A DNA stretch of 64,000 bases from Cloeon dipterum (Eukaryota; Arthropoda; Insecta; Ephemeroptera; Baetidae). Of the stretch, positions 36,900 to 48,471 are shown in pieces. How positions within the stretch are numbered: position 1 is the first letter of the stretch; each line of letters opens with the position of its first letter. The position numbers and the translations under genes are program-made. The notes under the pieces were generated by a model. It was given only the letters and a program-made list of their open reading frames with translations, did no database searches and was not told the DNA's origin. Location of the stretch: NCBI RefSeq assembly GCF_949628265.1, contig NC_088787.1, positions 1,540,501 to 1,604,500 on the forward strand, read 5' to 3'.

Positions 36900-37200
36900 T
36901 ACCAATTATTTTACACGTGAAAAATATGTTGCAATAAAGCTGGAAAAGCGTGGCCCCAATAGGATGCGAAGCACAACATCAGTATACACACGAGGCAAAA
37001 GTTTTTCGTTGAAATTGTGACAGGAAACACAGCTCCACATCGGCCTGCTGGCGGTAGCAGCGCTATACAGTCGTTGTTTCAACGAAAAACTTTTGCTTCG
37101 TGTATATTGATGTTGTGTTTTGCTTCCAGTGGCCCGCAGCTCCAATATGGGGGCCACGCTTTCGGCTTTATTGCAACACATAATTCTCAGTTGTAGAGCA
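36900..37200. repeat. Head-to-head A-family 5' flanks
   Basis: Positions about 36905-37075 are an A-family upstream block in plus orientation (CACGTGAAAAATATGTTGCA, then GAGGCAAAAGTTTTTCGTTG). It meets an inverted copy at about 37076-37200 (CAACGAAAAACTTTTGCTTC). No gene follows on either side, so this is an inverted-duplication junction built from promoter-type sequence. Confidence 0.6.
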
Positions 37201-37629
37201 CCTATTGAAATTTAACAAAATGTTTTTATAATTGAGAAAAACAGCAAATTTTATTAAAGTATAAGTTTTAATAATTAATTTGAATTTTTGACTCGCGGTC
37301 GTTGTCCAGAACTTAATTTTTTTAATGTTGCATTTTATATCGACATTGTTTATAAGTGATGATGACCAGTAACTCATTCCGACAAGGGTTGAATTTTAAT
37401 TGTGGTTTGTAATGTAGAGATTTTTGCAAAACTAGAATTGGAGCAGTTACAGGTTTGTGGTCGCCGCGCACTACTGCATGATTTCAACATCAGCTGCGAG
37501 CGACCGCGCTGGCAGGAATATTGGGAGCCAACAAATTGTCAGCTGTTATAATTATCTTAATTTTGCATTATGATTTAATAACAGCAGAAAGATGGTTTTA
37601 AAATAAGAATTTTCACCCATCAGCCAATC

Positions 37630-37860
37630 AGTGCTGACGTTGGTCGTTTAAGTTCACCGTCCAGAGAACGAAATATTTCCCAGTTGTCCAAAAAGTACTC
37701 TAACATAGCTCCGCAGATTAAGAACTAAAATTTATCTCTGGCTGCACTGCTCTGAAGGGGAAACTAAGGATGAAAAAGCTGTGATAAGCTTATCAGTGTG
37801 TCGAATGCGTAAATAAAAGAAGCCCTTTGAATTTTTCTCGAATCAAACCAATTTTTATTT
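37630..37860 (-). pseudogene. B-gene 5' relic 2, downstream of A6
   Basis: On the minus strand, ATG near 37706 opens MLEYFLDNWEIFRSLDGELK, matching the B first exon. The upstream bases keep the perfect GATA palindrome GATAAGCTTATC at 37783-37794 and the B1-like leader. Similarity stops at the same point as in relic 1 and passes into the same A-type upstream sequence, so the two relics descend from a single truncation event that was later duplicated. Confidence 0.7.
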
Positions 37861-37907
37861 GCAATTTCATAGACAAAACCCAATTAACGGTTCAATCAAA
37901 CAATTAT

Positions 37908-40900
37908 TTAGTACTCCCAGCGTTGCAAGCCTGGGTTTGACATACAATAAGCCAAGTAGTTGATGGAAAAGCGACAAAAAACATCTGTCTCGTATTTGAG
38001 CACGTCAGTCGCTGGAACGGCGTGCAGATTTGGCTCCGGTCCTGGCAACGAGACCAGCATCAGGGGGCTCTCATTGTCAGTTACCTCCTTAATCACGTTG
38101 ACGGGCACCACGATGTGGCTAAAGGGGTCGTAGGGGTTGATGTTGCTGGCGCACCAATTGAAGCCGCCATTGCCGTTCAAATACGCTTGGTCCCAGATTA
38201 TCGTCAGATTCGGCGCCTGGCCTAAGAACCAATTAAGTCTCAGTTTAATCAAATTGGGATATCTTTTGGATTTTTTTCAGTCTGGGAAAGCTTACTCCTG
38301 AAATAAGTGTAGAGGAAGTTAAAAATCTCTTTTGTTTCTGCGTAAGGCAACGCGCCATTCCTATCCAAGCACGTGGTGTACGACGACGTCCGGAACTGGA
38401 TTGGAAATTAATCAATAGTTCGATTTAATATATTATTTAATAAAACCTTTTTAACGTTTATCGGCTGGGTCGAAAAAAAAATTCCAATTTCAGCCAATCC
38501 AGTATAAAAATCATTTGCTAACAGGAATAATTAAAATTAAATATTGCGAATGTCAGGAATTTAGGAAACATACGTATGCAAAGTGATGTATTTCGTAAAA
38601 TGTTCATAAACGTCGAGCATGGCGAGTAGAAGTCATCGGGAGTAATCACTGAGTAATCCTTTTTTCAAAGATTAAAATTTATTAATTGCCACTTTAATTA
38701 TTCCCCTTACTTCCCACTCGAAATTGTAAACACTCCAAAAACGATTCAATCCTTTTGACTCAACGAGGCATTTGAGAATATCGAAAGCGAACGTCTCTTC
38801 CTTAGTTTCTTCGTATAGTTTCAGATTTGTTAAATCAGCTCGGATATTTCAAAAATAATCTATTAAATTACTTGCGGTGTCTCTGCAATGGAAGAGTTGG
38901 CGGGTCATTTCGGCGGCCAGTTGAAAGTGGCCAGAAAAGAACTGGTCAAGCACTTCTTCATACGCATCTGATGACACCTTCATCATCATTTTTTTATTGT
39001 TTTTTATTAGGGGCCAAGCTTGTGACAAAAGCTCGTCTGTCTTATTCTGAATTTCTTTTTCCACCTCAGATTGAATGCTTCAAATTATTAGATTCCAAAA
39101 ATATTACAAATTTTCTCTATATAGTAATTGCATTTTTACAATGGGATGAACATTCGAGACATCATGCTCAGATAGACTTGCTCGTTGATTTTTGTCGAGT
39201 CGTACACCTTGAAAATGAATGAAATATATTTTTTTTTTATTATTTCAGTCAAAATACCAGTCCTAGAAACTCTGTCAGGCATTGTACCATTTTCTAAAAT
39301 TCAGAACATTCATAATATCTAAGCTACAAATAAGATAGCAATATTTAAAATCACTTTAAAATTATATCCAGCTCGGCTAATGTCTCCAGTATTCCAGATT
39401 TTACTTGCTTCGCCTTGAAATATTTGATTTTACTAAATATTCATTTAAAAAATGAATTTAACCAACTTTGTTTAACTCTGAAAGAATTTCTACAGAAATG
39501 TAGGTGCATTTGCGACCTGTAGCCCATAGCTGCAGGAGCCTAAAATACACGCATTCATTATATAATTTAATATTTTCCCAAAAATATTTTCATTTTTAGA
39601 TATCGATACCTCGCACACGATCTGTTTCTTCTCAGAGCAGTCAGCCAAGCCAAGGCTGCGCACATCGGGATCGTCAAAGTCGATGTACACGCAAGAGTTG
39701 TTTGCTGATTTCGGGTCCACGCCTTTCTTCCAAACGATATCCTTTTTCAAGAAGTCGTTCAGGTAGCCGGTGCACCAGCGCAATTTTCCGCGACAAGCCT
39801 CAAGGTCCCTCCCTGACGTCCAGATGTGGCCTTTGAACGGGAGATACCCAGTATTACCTACCATTCCCGGGAGAGCGATATTAAAAATAAAGCTGACTTT
39901 TTTGCAAAGAAACTTTTTCCGAACCTCGAAATATATCCATGCAGTATTGTTTGCTCGGATTTTGGACCGACATGAGGTTCATCCCGAGGGAGCAGCACCG
40001 CTTGTAAGCCTCGTCCCAAGTTCCCTTCAAATTAATTAAAATGCATCGAGTGAAATTTTAATAATAAAAAACTAACCAGTTCATCGCGTAACTGTAGAAA
40101 ATTCATGTCACAGGCATGAGCCCATTTTCCATAACGCTTGGGATCTTTAATTGAGTTGAAAAATAATCGTGTTAAACCTCCTACTTTTAAGTCAAATTCA
40201 AACTTACTGAGCAAAACTTTTTCAGGTTTTGTGATGAATTTCGAATCCTGTAAGCATTTTTATTGTGATTTTTGTTCTTTAAAAATGTTATTACATCCAT
40301 GACGCAATTAGGAATTCCGGTACACTTGGGCAAATCGCAGCTGGCAATCTTTTCCTATACCAAATATTTAAAAAATAATATAATTAAGAAGAAAAAATGT
40401 ATCTACCCTGATTTCAAAAGTTTGATCTGGCGCTTCGCACGCCAACAAAAGCTTTGAAGTGCAGACCATCGTTTTCGCTGCCAATGCCGTTCCCATAGCT
40501 GCTCTGGCGGTGCTGTCGCGCACCGAAATGGCCACGCAAGACCCTCCCTCTTTCAATCCATAGACACGGTGAGGATAAACCGCGCTTTCTTGGAAGCAGC
40601 TTTCGAATTGATAGGGACAACCTGCTCGGTTCATCGCTGTCCAGAAAACCTTACCCTGCATTGCTGACGGGGGAAGCAAGGGTTTGATAAAATAAATTGA
40701 GTCTATTGTTTTATAGTTACGGGAGTTGTGTCTGTCAAGGTGGTTAATATGATGAACCAAGGATATAGGCTTCAGGCCCAGGCTGCAGCAGGTCTTCCAG
40801 TTTTCACTCCAAGACACCTTTTTGGGATAAAGATTTTAAATTTGTAATTTTAAGACAGCTGGATGGTTGACCAATTTTTCGCCGATAAAGTTGTTGTATG

Positions 40901-42356
40901 AACTATTAAACCTTGATTTCTCCCACTTTCCATGAATTTCTCTTCCTGAAATTTGCAATTTCTCATGAAAAAAATTGAGTAAAGGTATTCAAATATCTTT
41001 TAAATTAATCAACTTTTAATCTGACTGTTATGGATGTATGCAACATGCCTTTTTTAATGTAGGTTTTTCCGTCAACTACTTCAAAAAGGGATTCCTAGGA
41101 AAAAGTTTAAAAAATCCAAATATTCCTCCAAATAAACATTTTACATCTTTAATGCACATTTTTTCTGATGGGCAGGTTGGCTTTGAGCAAGACAGCTTTT
41201 CAAACAAACGCAGATAAGATATTTTCAAAATTAAGCCCTCTATTTTAATACCTCGCACAAGAAGAGCGATTCGAAGGAGCAGTTCGTTGGCACGAGTTGC
41301 TTGGTCGACCTTTTATAAATCAAGCAGTAGGGCGGGGAAATTTGACCCAAATTGAGCGTGTAGTCGAGGCGGCTTTCGACTTTGCTCGAACACCACGTGA
41401 CGCTGGAGCAGGAATTGGTGGCTTTGTTCAGCGGATCGCTTTTCGAGCACGGCACCGCACTCGTCCACAGAAAATCCATGTAAGCCTCTATATACGGGAA
41501 ACATAAAATCAACCAAGTTGTAGCAAAAGTATTTTGTTTCTACCCAAGGCAACGAATCGCATTCTATCATCTTCGAGATTCCATTTTGAGGTAAAAAACG
41601 TATTATTTATCTCTGCTGGGGTATCAAGCGCCAAAAGCTGCATTTTCCGATACAAACACGCCTCAGCTGCTGCTTTGTGGTTGACCTTTATTAATTTATA
41701 TTAGAAAATGTTGAAAATTGCGTTTGGGTTGCAACATTTTCAATGCTTTCGAAGAATATTCTATTTCCCTTTTTAATGAATGACCCTTGAGGTGTTTGTT
41801 TCGGGTCGAGCAACTCAGCCAGCAAGCCTACAAAATTTTCATTATTTGTGCCAATTTTTTATAAACATTATACGGAGTTAAGCAGGAAATTATGGAAATT
41901 ATCATAATACCTCGTTCCCCAAAAATCAAATCTATTTTAGTAGTTCATGAATAATTATCGATATTTGTAGAAAAATATACGTCACTCATACCACTGGAAA
42001 GCGTAGTATCCAGGAAATTCTTATCATCAGATGGATTGAAATGGAATTTGTTAATTCAGATTATTTAGAATCGTTATACCTGTTTTATTCGATTGTAATT
42101 CCTGCAAAAGGGATATGAGCTGTCGGAGTTCGGAGGAGGAGTTTTTCTAATTGTTGGACGCCTTGTCGTGGTTGTCATTCCTCTAGTTGGTTTTGCAACC
42201 GTCGTGGTCGTGGATGTTCTCGGCCTTCGAGTGGTTGCGCTCCACACATCTTGTTAAACAAGAGGATATTTTCAAAAATTGAAATTAAAAATTCCTACCT
42301 GTAGCAAAGTAAGTTGCAAGGAGAGCGAAAAGAAGAGCAAATTTAGTTTTGATCAT
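37908..42356 (-). CDS. A6: secreted four-CTLD protein with OBP-like module
   Basis: Intact minus-strand copy of the A1-A3 subgroup, ATG 42356-42354 to TAA 37910-37908. It begins MIKTKFALLFALLATYFATG and continues into a Thr-rich basic linker. CTLD1 has AYMDFLWTSAVPCSKSD. CTLD2 begins with S-W-x-E-N-W and KTCCSLGLKPI. CTLD3 has GTWDEAYKRCCSLGMNL and ADCSEKKQIVCE. The module has KMVQCLTEFLGL and a Met/Lys-rich insert (NNKKMMMKVSSD). CTLD4 ends LQRWEY and has an extra residue pair near VTDNESPLMLVSL. Exon 5 has no donor after GAA AAT other than the GT that directly follows, which fixes the conserved exon 5 boundary for the family. Intron 9 starts with GC (41048). Confidence 0.85.
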
Positions 42357-42951
42357 TCCGAACCAAAAACCAAAGCGAAAATGTCAACGACTGTTGCTGC
42401 TATACTGCCAGCGAGTTGATGTGGGGCTGTGTTTCCTGCCTGAATTTCGACGAAATACGCAGGTGCTGGGTTTCACATCCTATTGGGGCCACGCTCTTCC
42501 AGCTTTATTGCAACATATTTTTCACGAGTAAAATATTCGGCAGGTGCAGCAGATCACCTATTTCACTTGATAAAACGTGTTTTTCTTATTGCTGATAATA
42601 ATAACAATATTTATTCATGTATATTTATGGTTAATATTTATATTTAATTGGGATTTTCCACTGCGCCTGTTACAACTCAATATTTAGTTGTTGCTAGGCT
42701 TTTCATATGATTTCAACATATATAGGCTGCGAACGACCGCGCAGGCAGGAATATTGGAGTCGACAGGAAGTTCAGCTCCAACGCGAGCGAACCTCGCACA
42801 CATCCAGCACTCTTCATGTTATATGCTGAAAGTTTAAAAATTGCATATACATTAAAAATCATCGATATTATCGTCAAAAACATCGATATTAACGATTGAT
42901 TTTTGTTTGGGGGTGGACTATTATATGGCACCGTTTCTGAGCACGATTTTT
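42357..42951. promoter_or_regulatory. A6 upstream region
   Basis: On the minus strand this carries both A-family upstream blocks: CTCGTGAAAAATATGTTGCA near 42500-42530, and the GCTCGCAGCCTATATATGTT-like block near 42715-42760. A repeated ATCGATATTA string lies near 42860-42895. Similarity to the A cluster ends about 42850, which marks its right boundary. Confidence 0.5.
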
Positions 42952-43138
42952 GTGTGAAGAAAAGATTTAGATATGTAGCGCGAAAACTTCAAATTTGTGA
43001 GCTTTATCCTAAATAATTATGATTTTTCTTTATTTTAATGATTGAAAAATAGCTACAATAATTATAATAGAAACACGTACATTATTTCGATCGTGTTGAG
43101 TAAATAAATATCAGGTGTCTGAACTCCTTTCCTCACAC
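42952..43138 (+). mobile_element. MITE-like element, copy 1 (upstream of C1)
   Basis: An AT-rich unit of about 187 bases bounded by imperfect terminal inverted repeats: GTGTGAAGAAAAGATTTAG at the left, and the complement of GTGTGAGGAAAGGAGTTCAG at the right. It shares its interior (CTTTATCCTAAATAATTATG) with three other copies in the window. It has no coding capacity, consistent with a non-autonomous DNA transposon. It lies about 200 bases before the C1 ATG. Confidence 0.6.
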
Positions 43139-43340
43139 TTCTACTTCTTATCCTGTCAGCTGGTAGACCTAGAGAGGGGAACAAGGACAATTTTATGAAT
43201 TTTATTGACGTTCGTCACCGTGCCATCCTCCCGATTTTCGACCACTTTTGTTTTAGGCTGTCGACTGTGAGTGAATCGACAAGAGGTTTCGCCGAATTTG
43301 CATAGCTGTACTCATCCGCACAACACAAATTCGACCGGAA

Positions 43341-44293
43341 ATGGGCATGGGTGGCAGAAGAAGAGGAAGAAATTACGGATGGGGTAAAATATGAACTGCA
43401 GTAATTAATGGATGGATAATAGAACTATTTACACCATCTAAACACATAGCTTAACACATGATTTTGACTGGTTCTTTCGATTTCTGTCTATTAATTTATT
43501 TTTTCCTCATATTCTCTCTCTCTTTCAGGGCTCGCTGGATTCGTAGATGGGGTCGTTGGTGCCATGTGGGTATCCAGGAGGTAACATACACCCTGTACTA
43601 ATTTTGGAAGCACTCCTCTCTAAAACGACCTTTTCTTCTATTAAACAGAGTTATCTGGCTCAGCGCTTCTGACCTGTTTGTGTTTGATTCCGCGGCTGCG
43701 GGCCTCAGGGACAGCAATGGCGCCTGGATGCTAAATTTCAGCCTGCCACGCCCTGGCATCGACTCCTGCCACCTGACATTGCGGAGCTTCAGCGGCAGGC
43801 TTGCTGGTTCGCCTGATCTACTGCTCTACCGCGTGCCACCTGCCCTGGTCGGAGGGGCTGGCGCCGCAACCCTTTTGAAGGACTGCATTCTTCGCCCTGC
43901 TCCCTACATTTGGTGCATTTGTCGGTATGATATTTTCCTAATTTTACGTCTACGTCTTGTGATGAAATTTTGCTCTTATAGAATTGGGACTGCTGTTGTC
44001 CAATATGGACATTTTGAGGAAATATTTGTGGGCGCTGCTTCCATGTTTGCTGGCTTCATGTGTGGCAAGCTTTTCGAATGGATTTTCGGTGGAATTGGTA
44101 AGTTTATTTATAATTAATTATTATTATGTTGATTAAAAGTGTTGATTTCTAATTGCCAGGTGACTGCATGTTTTCGCCCCCATGCACCAAATCCAGCATT
44201 CTTCTCGGAACGGTGTTCATCGTCAGCACCAATCTGGCCTCTTTCTATGCTGCAGGAAAAGCAGGAAGGATGATCAGGGAAATTCTCGAATAA
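43341..44293 (+). CDS. C1: small glycine-rich membrane protein, unknown
   Basis: Five exons (43341-43383, 43529-43580, 43649-43924, 43982-44097, 44160-44293) encode 206 residues. The start MGMGGRRRGRNYGWG is basic and Gly-rich. It is followed by GLAGFVDGVVGAMWVSRR, a loop containing Cys and His residues, then hydrophobic stretches around GGAGAATLL, EEIFVGAASMFAGFMCG and SILLGTVFIVSTNLASFYAA, and a charged end GRMIREILE. Small-residue-rich helices suggest several membrane passes. I do not recognise the family; it resembles glycine-zipper membrane proteins only in composition. C2 at 59898-60831 is a close inverted duplicate that keeps the frame, which supports a real, constrained protein. Confidence 0.75.
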
Positions 44294-45037
44294 CTGTCAG
44301 CTTAATCCAGAAGGAATGTAGTAAAAAATAAAATTACAATAGTATCCATATAATATTGATGTTTTCTGAAGTCAGACAAAAAAAATCTTGTAATTCATGC
44401 CAACCGGCTGATTCTAAACCTTCTTTTACTAAAGAGGAATGATAGTTAACATCCCCGCAAAATTCAATAATAACAAATGCATTAAAATAATTAAAATGAA
44501 AAAAATCTGAGATGCTTCTTGAATAAATGAACTTATTTTAATTTTGATTTTTCTCAAAAAATTTGAAGGTTCTAATGGCCAGGTGTAATTTTCAGAAGAA
44601 TTTTGTACGAAAACAGAAAATTTGAGAACAATTTACTCCGAGGGAAGGAATCTGGAAATTTTATCAAATCTTTGAATATTAGCAGTTTTGATGCTACTAT
44701 CAACTGCTAAATTTCAATGAGACCAAACACACCCCTTTCGAAATCTGAGAAAATAAGAAATAATAATAATATTAATTCATTATCTGCTCACTATTAAATT
44801 TGCATAATTTTACTCAAACGCCAGATGAAATTCATTTCCTTTACAAAAAAAAGAAGGGCGTAACCAGTAAAACTAAAAAATTGGATTTAGAGACACTTTT
44901 GGTCAGGAGTTTATGAGAAAATTGGTTTGTTCGGGTTAAAAATTAATGATACACAATTTTTACAAATTAAAAACATGAAAACATAAATATCAGGATATTT
45001 ATGCTAATACAAGAATTCTTAAAAAGCATCACAACTT
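44294..45037. other. C1-D1 convergent intergenic region
   Basis: AT-rich spacer between convergent 3' ends. The first 80 bases match the sequence downstream of C2. Nothing further is recognised. Confidence 0.5.
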
Positions 45038-47655
45038 TTAGGCAGGAAAACAGAACTTTCTTCGCTTGTACAAATTCAAAAACTTGTAAAGAGTTTCGTC
45101 ACCGAGAATTTTAAACGCCGCCGCGTACCGACAGTCGAAATAGTCCACTTTTTCCGGACTGATATCCAACTCTGTGAAGATCTCGTCCCATTTCGTGCTT
45201 CCAAAAGAAAATTCTGCAGTTACGGTACTTAGTTCCGGCAAGTGAGCTGATGAGACCTTGATAAAGTTGCTAATCACTTGGAACACAGCTTTAAAATCAC
45301 GTTCTCCGTGATCAGATGACAAAAAATAGATGGAAAAGTCAGAAGCATGGTCGATGTGAAGAGTTTTCAGCTTTTGGAGGATGGCGCCGCTTTTAACCAA
45401 CCGTGTCACGTCCGCAAGATCTCCAAAGTTGAACGTTTTCAGAACAAGATTCTTCAGGTCTGGCGCCTTCAAGATGTTGCAAAGGCGAGAACTGCAACAT
45501 TTAATAGCATTTTACAAAATGGGCACTGGGAATTTAATCGAGTTAAATACAGCAGGAATTGATAGACACTATAAAAAAGACAGATTGATTTACGTGTTCT
45601 CAGCTGATTTGCAGGGTTTCCACTCGAAATTCTTGAGATTGGAGAACGCGTTCAAAGGCTTGTCTGAAACGCATACGTCTTCCAAGCCCAATGACTCCAG
45701 TATTGGACATTTTTCAAAAATTATCTTGAATCCGATCTCATCGTCGAAGTGTGCCTTGAAAAAAAGATAGAGCAAGTTTCGCCCGTAGGCATCGAGGAAT
45801 CGCTCCAAAATCTCCAAACTCGGAACAAGAATCAAAACCAGACTCTCGATGTCAGCAAAATGGAGAAGCGAATCGAGTTCTCTCTCGCTGTACGTCCAGA
45901 ATTGAAAATCCACCTAAAATTAGAAACATTTTCGTTTTAATAAAGTTATGACGTGCGAGATATCAGAGGAAGCGAAAGAAACCGATTATTTAGTGGCTCT
46001 CTGATTCTTGTGGCTCTTTTTGATAAAACAAAAACCTTTGAAGAACAGTTCTAGATGAACTTGGAAGGCCAAAAGATAGCGCTGTCTCAGCCATGTTAAG
46101 CATGAAGCACAGCTGTTCGGTCATAGTGGAGACGCATGCGCAGTGTAGCGATCAAAACATCAGACGTTTTGCTTTTCGCCTCTCCTTGCACGTCACAAGA
46201 CATTGTTCAGTTAAAATATAAATTTACCCCAAACGGGATCGATTGGAATAATAAAAAAATTGTGGTTTTGAGTGAATTTTGAACATTACCATGAGGTGCT
46301 TGACTTTGGGGAAAGAAAGGTGCAACTTGAATAGAGTGGGCCGCGTGCACAGATGCTCCAAGGCCGAAGTCCTCTTAGGAAGCTTCTCTAGCGTCCGACA
46401 CGGGGGCAATCGTCCTGCGTCCTTCTTGTCCGCAAATCTTTCGATGACCGTCAAGGCCGGAAGAGATTTGATGCACATTTCCCAAAACTCCAAGGCCAAG
46501 TCTTGCGACTGGAACCTTCCCATAGCTGAGAATATGCGGAAAGCAAACTGTTTCAACTTGGAAAAACTCTTCTTAAATTCTTTGAAGCTCGGATTGCACT
46601 CAAAAAATATATTTATATCCAGGTTAACGAGGAAATCCAGCTTCCTGCACATTTGAACGAGGTCTTCGTAACTGATGGAGCAGGACTTGACTGTCAAGCT
46701 GCGCAGGTTGGCCAGTTTCATCAATGGAGAAGCCGAAATCACGATTGCGCAGGACAGAGAGGCATTGCTGCGCTCATCGATGGTCAATGCACCAAGATTT
46801 GAGGCATGATCCGAGATGACTTGCACCAACTGTTGAAAAGAGAGTATTACATTGATTTCTTTTGAGTTTAGAAAACCTATTGAATCCGGAATTCCAGTGC
46901 TAAGTTCAAAAAGGAAATTATAACTTTGAATTATTAATAATTTTTACCTCTTCTGTTTTATCTCTTTTCAAGCTTTTGGGGCAGAAGCTTAGAAGACCAT
47001 CGACTTCTAGATGTTTCACCTCTGGAGAGAGCAGAAGCCGCAAAACTAACTTTCGTCTTTCAAACTCCTCCAAATCTCCCTCTTCTTTTGCACATCTTTG
47101 AGCAGTGAATTTAGGCAGCAGATGCTTTGCGCTCAGAGTAATCGCTGCGTGAGAAAGTGAAGTACATAAAAATCCAAATAAAATCAACGGGGTCCAGATG
47201 TGCGGTAAAATTGATTCGCATTGCGCAGATCCAAGATGGCGTTTGATTTTTGGATGCAAAAAGCACTCTTTGGATTGCCGTACGAGTGTCAAGAGTTTGT
47301 TTTTATGATCCAAAAGACACAATTACTACATTTTTGTCACAATATTGAACAAAACTTGCTTTTTTTGGCGCATTTTCAAGCCCACCGGGAAATTGCCCAG
47401 TGCGCTCGATGGACTATCCGGGCCTGCCTGCGCGTCGCACGAATCTGGCCCCCGCCGAATAAAATGAAATTTAATGTTGTACTTACGAATATTTTTTAGC
47501 TTGTGGCCTGCGTCCAAACAAACTAAAGAGTGGCTCAAATTAGGCTGGATAATGTTAAGTGCAGCCAGTTCCACAAGATTCTCGTGTTTCCGTTTTTCTA
47601 AACGGCACAGCCTTCTTTCCGTCAGAGCAAATAAAGCAGCTGCGTCCTCTGCCAT
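45038..47655 (-). CDS. D1: leucine-rich-repeat-like protein
   Basis: Five exons in frame, 559 residues: 47487-47655, 46948-47144, 46290-46829, 45594-45913, 45038-45491. The N-terminus (MAEDAAALFALTERRLCRLE) is helical and basic. The rest shows irregular Leu-rich repeats of the F-box/LRR kind, for example LANLRSLTVKSCSISYEDLV, CPILESLGLEDVCVSD and LKTLHIDHASDFS. The phases and the length of the last exon (454) match G1 and G2, so D and G are one family. No convincing F-box consensus is seen at the N-terminus. A substrate-recognition role in a ubiquitin ligase is possible by analogy. A probable 5'UTR exon ends at the donor near 47790 (GTAAGTATC). Intron 1 (47145-47486) and intron 3 (45914-46289) are long. 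Confidence 0.78.
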
Positions 47656-47892
47656 GATTTACAAACGCCTCTGGAAAGGATTTGTAGTGTCTGGATGGGT
47701 TATTTTCAGCCAATGATCAGGTTTAAATCTTCTAAAAGTATATCATGAACACCCAAGTAGGATAATACTCAGTTAAAGACTGATACTTACAGAGGAAAAC
47801 GAGCAAAACTTGACGAGACTATCGGCCGCGTGCACTGTTGTTGGTTGTGTTGTTCGAAACAGCTGTTCGAGCAACGCTCTTGCTCACTGTGG

Positions 47893-48072
47893 GTGTGAAG
47901 AAAAGAGTTAGGTGTGTAGCGCAAGAACTTCAAATTTGTAAGCTATATTCTAAATATTTATGATTCATTTTTATTTGAATGGTAAAAAATAGTTATAAAA
48001 GTTAATAAATTCACATTAATTCGATAATGTCTGGTTTTTAAATAACAGGTGCCATAACTCCTTTACTCACAC
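47893..48072 (+). mobile_element. MITE-like element, copy 2
   Basis: Begins GTGTGAAGAAAAGAGTTAGG and ends with the imperfect complement, ACTCCTTTACTCACAC. The interior is AT-rich and shared with copies 1, 3 and 4. No open frame. Confidence 0.6.
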
Positions 48073-48116
48073 TTCTAGTCCTCAGCTGTTACTTTTTAGC
48101 GGCAATTTGTGCGTGC

Positions 48117-48297
48117 GTGTGAAGAAAAGAGAGTTAGGTCTGGAGCGCAAAAACTTAAGAATTGTAAGCTTTATCCTAAATAATTATGATACGTCTTTAT
48201 TTAAATGATAAAAATATAAATAAACGTTCATATTTAAATTAAATTAATTAAAAATGTCTCGTATTTAAATATCAGGTGTCTAACTCCTTTTCTCACT
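48117..48297 (+). mobile_element. MITE-like element, copy 3
   Basis: Begins GTGTGAAGAAAAGAGAGTTA and ends CTAACTCCTTTTCTCACTC. The preceding bases (TTTTTAGCGGCAATTTGTGC) also occur, inverted, next to copy 4 at about 61225-61260. Copies 3 and 4 therefore share flanking DNA, and this insertion was probably copied as part of a larger segment. Confidence 0.6.
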
Positions 48298-48471
48298 CTT
48301 CTTATCCTGTCAGCTGTCATACGCCTACCTTCTTTACTTCTCAGGTCATATTGACGGCAAGTTTAGTATCCTGAGAAGTCTCAAGCGTGAATGCCAGTCA
48401 GTCAACGATTTTACATTCACAGAATTCCGAATTTTTTCTATTGCTTCGCCTGCTGACAGAAAATAGTTGTA

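Larger units (their letters stand above)
34989..37907. repeat. A5-A6 interval: graveyard of A and B gene pieces
   Basis: This 2.9 kb stretch holds no intact gene. It contains the A5 5' flank (34989-35250), an inverted match to the A1 far-upstream region (about 35580-35790), two B-gene 5' relics (36033-36290 and 37630-37860), an A-gene 3' end joined to an A 5' flank (36290-36640), and two further A 5' flanks arranged head to head (36900-37200). The order alternates in a way that suggests repeated unequal exchange between A-B units, with loss of gene bodies. Confidence 0.6.
47656..48471. promoter_or_regulatory. D1-E divergent intergenic region with two MITE-like copies
   Basis: D1 (-) and E (+) diverge from here. 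The D1 side holds a likely 5'UTR exon (about 47791-47880) whose donor region matches one before D2. Two MITE-like copies lie at 47893-48072 and 48117-48297, separated by about 45 bases. The E side (48300-48471) ends in its 5'UTR. Confidence 0.5.
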
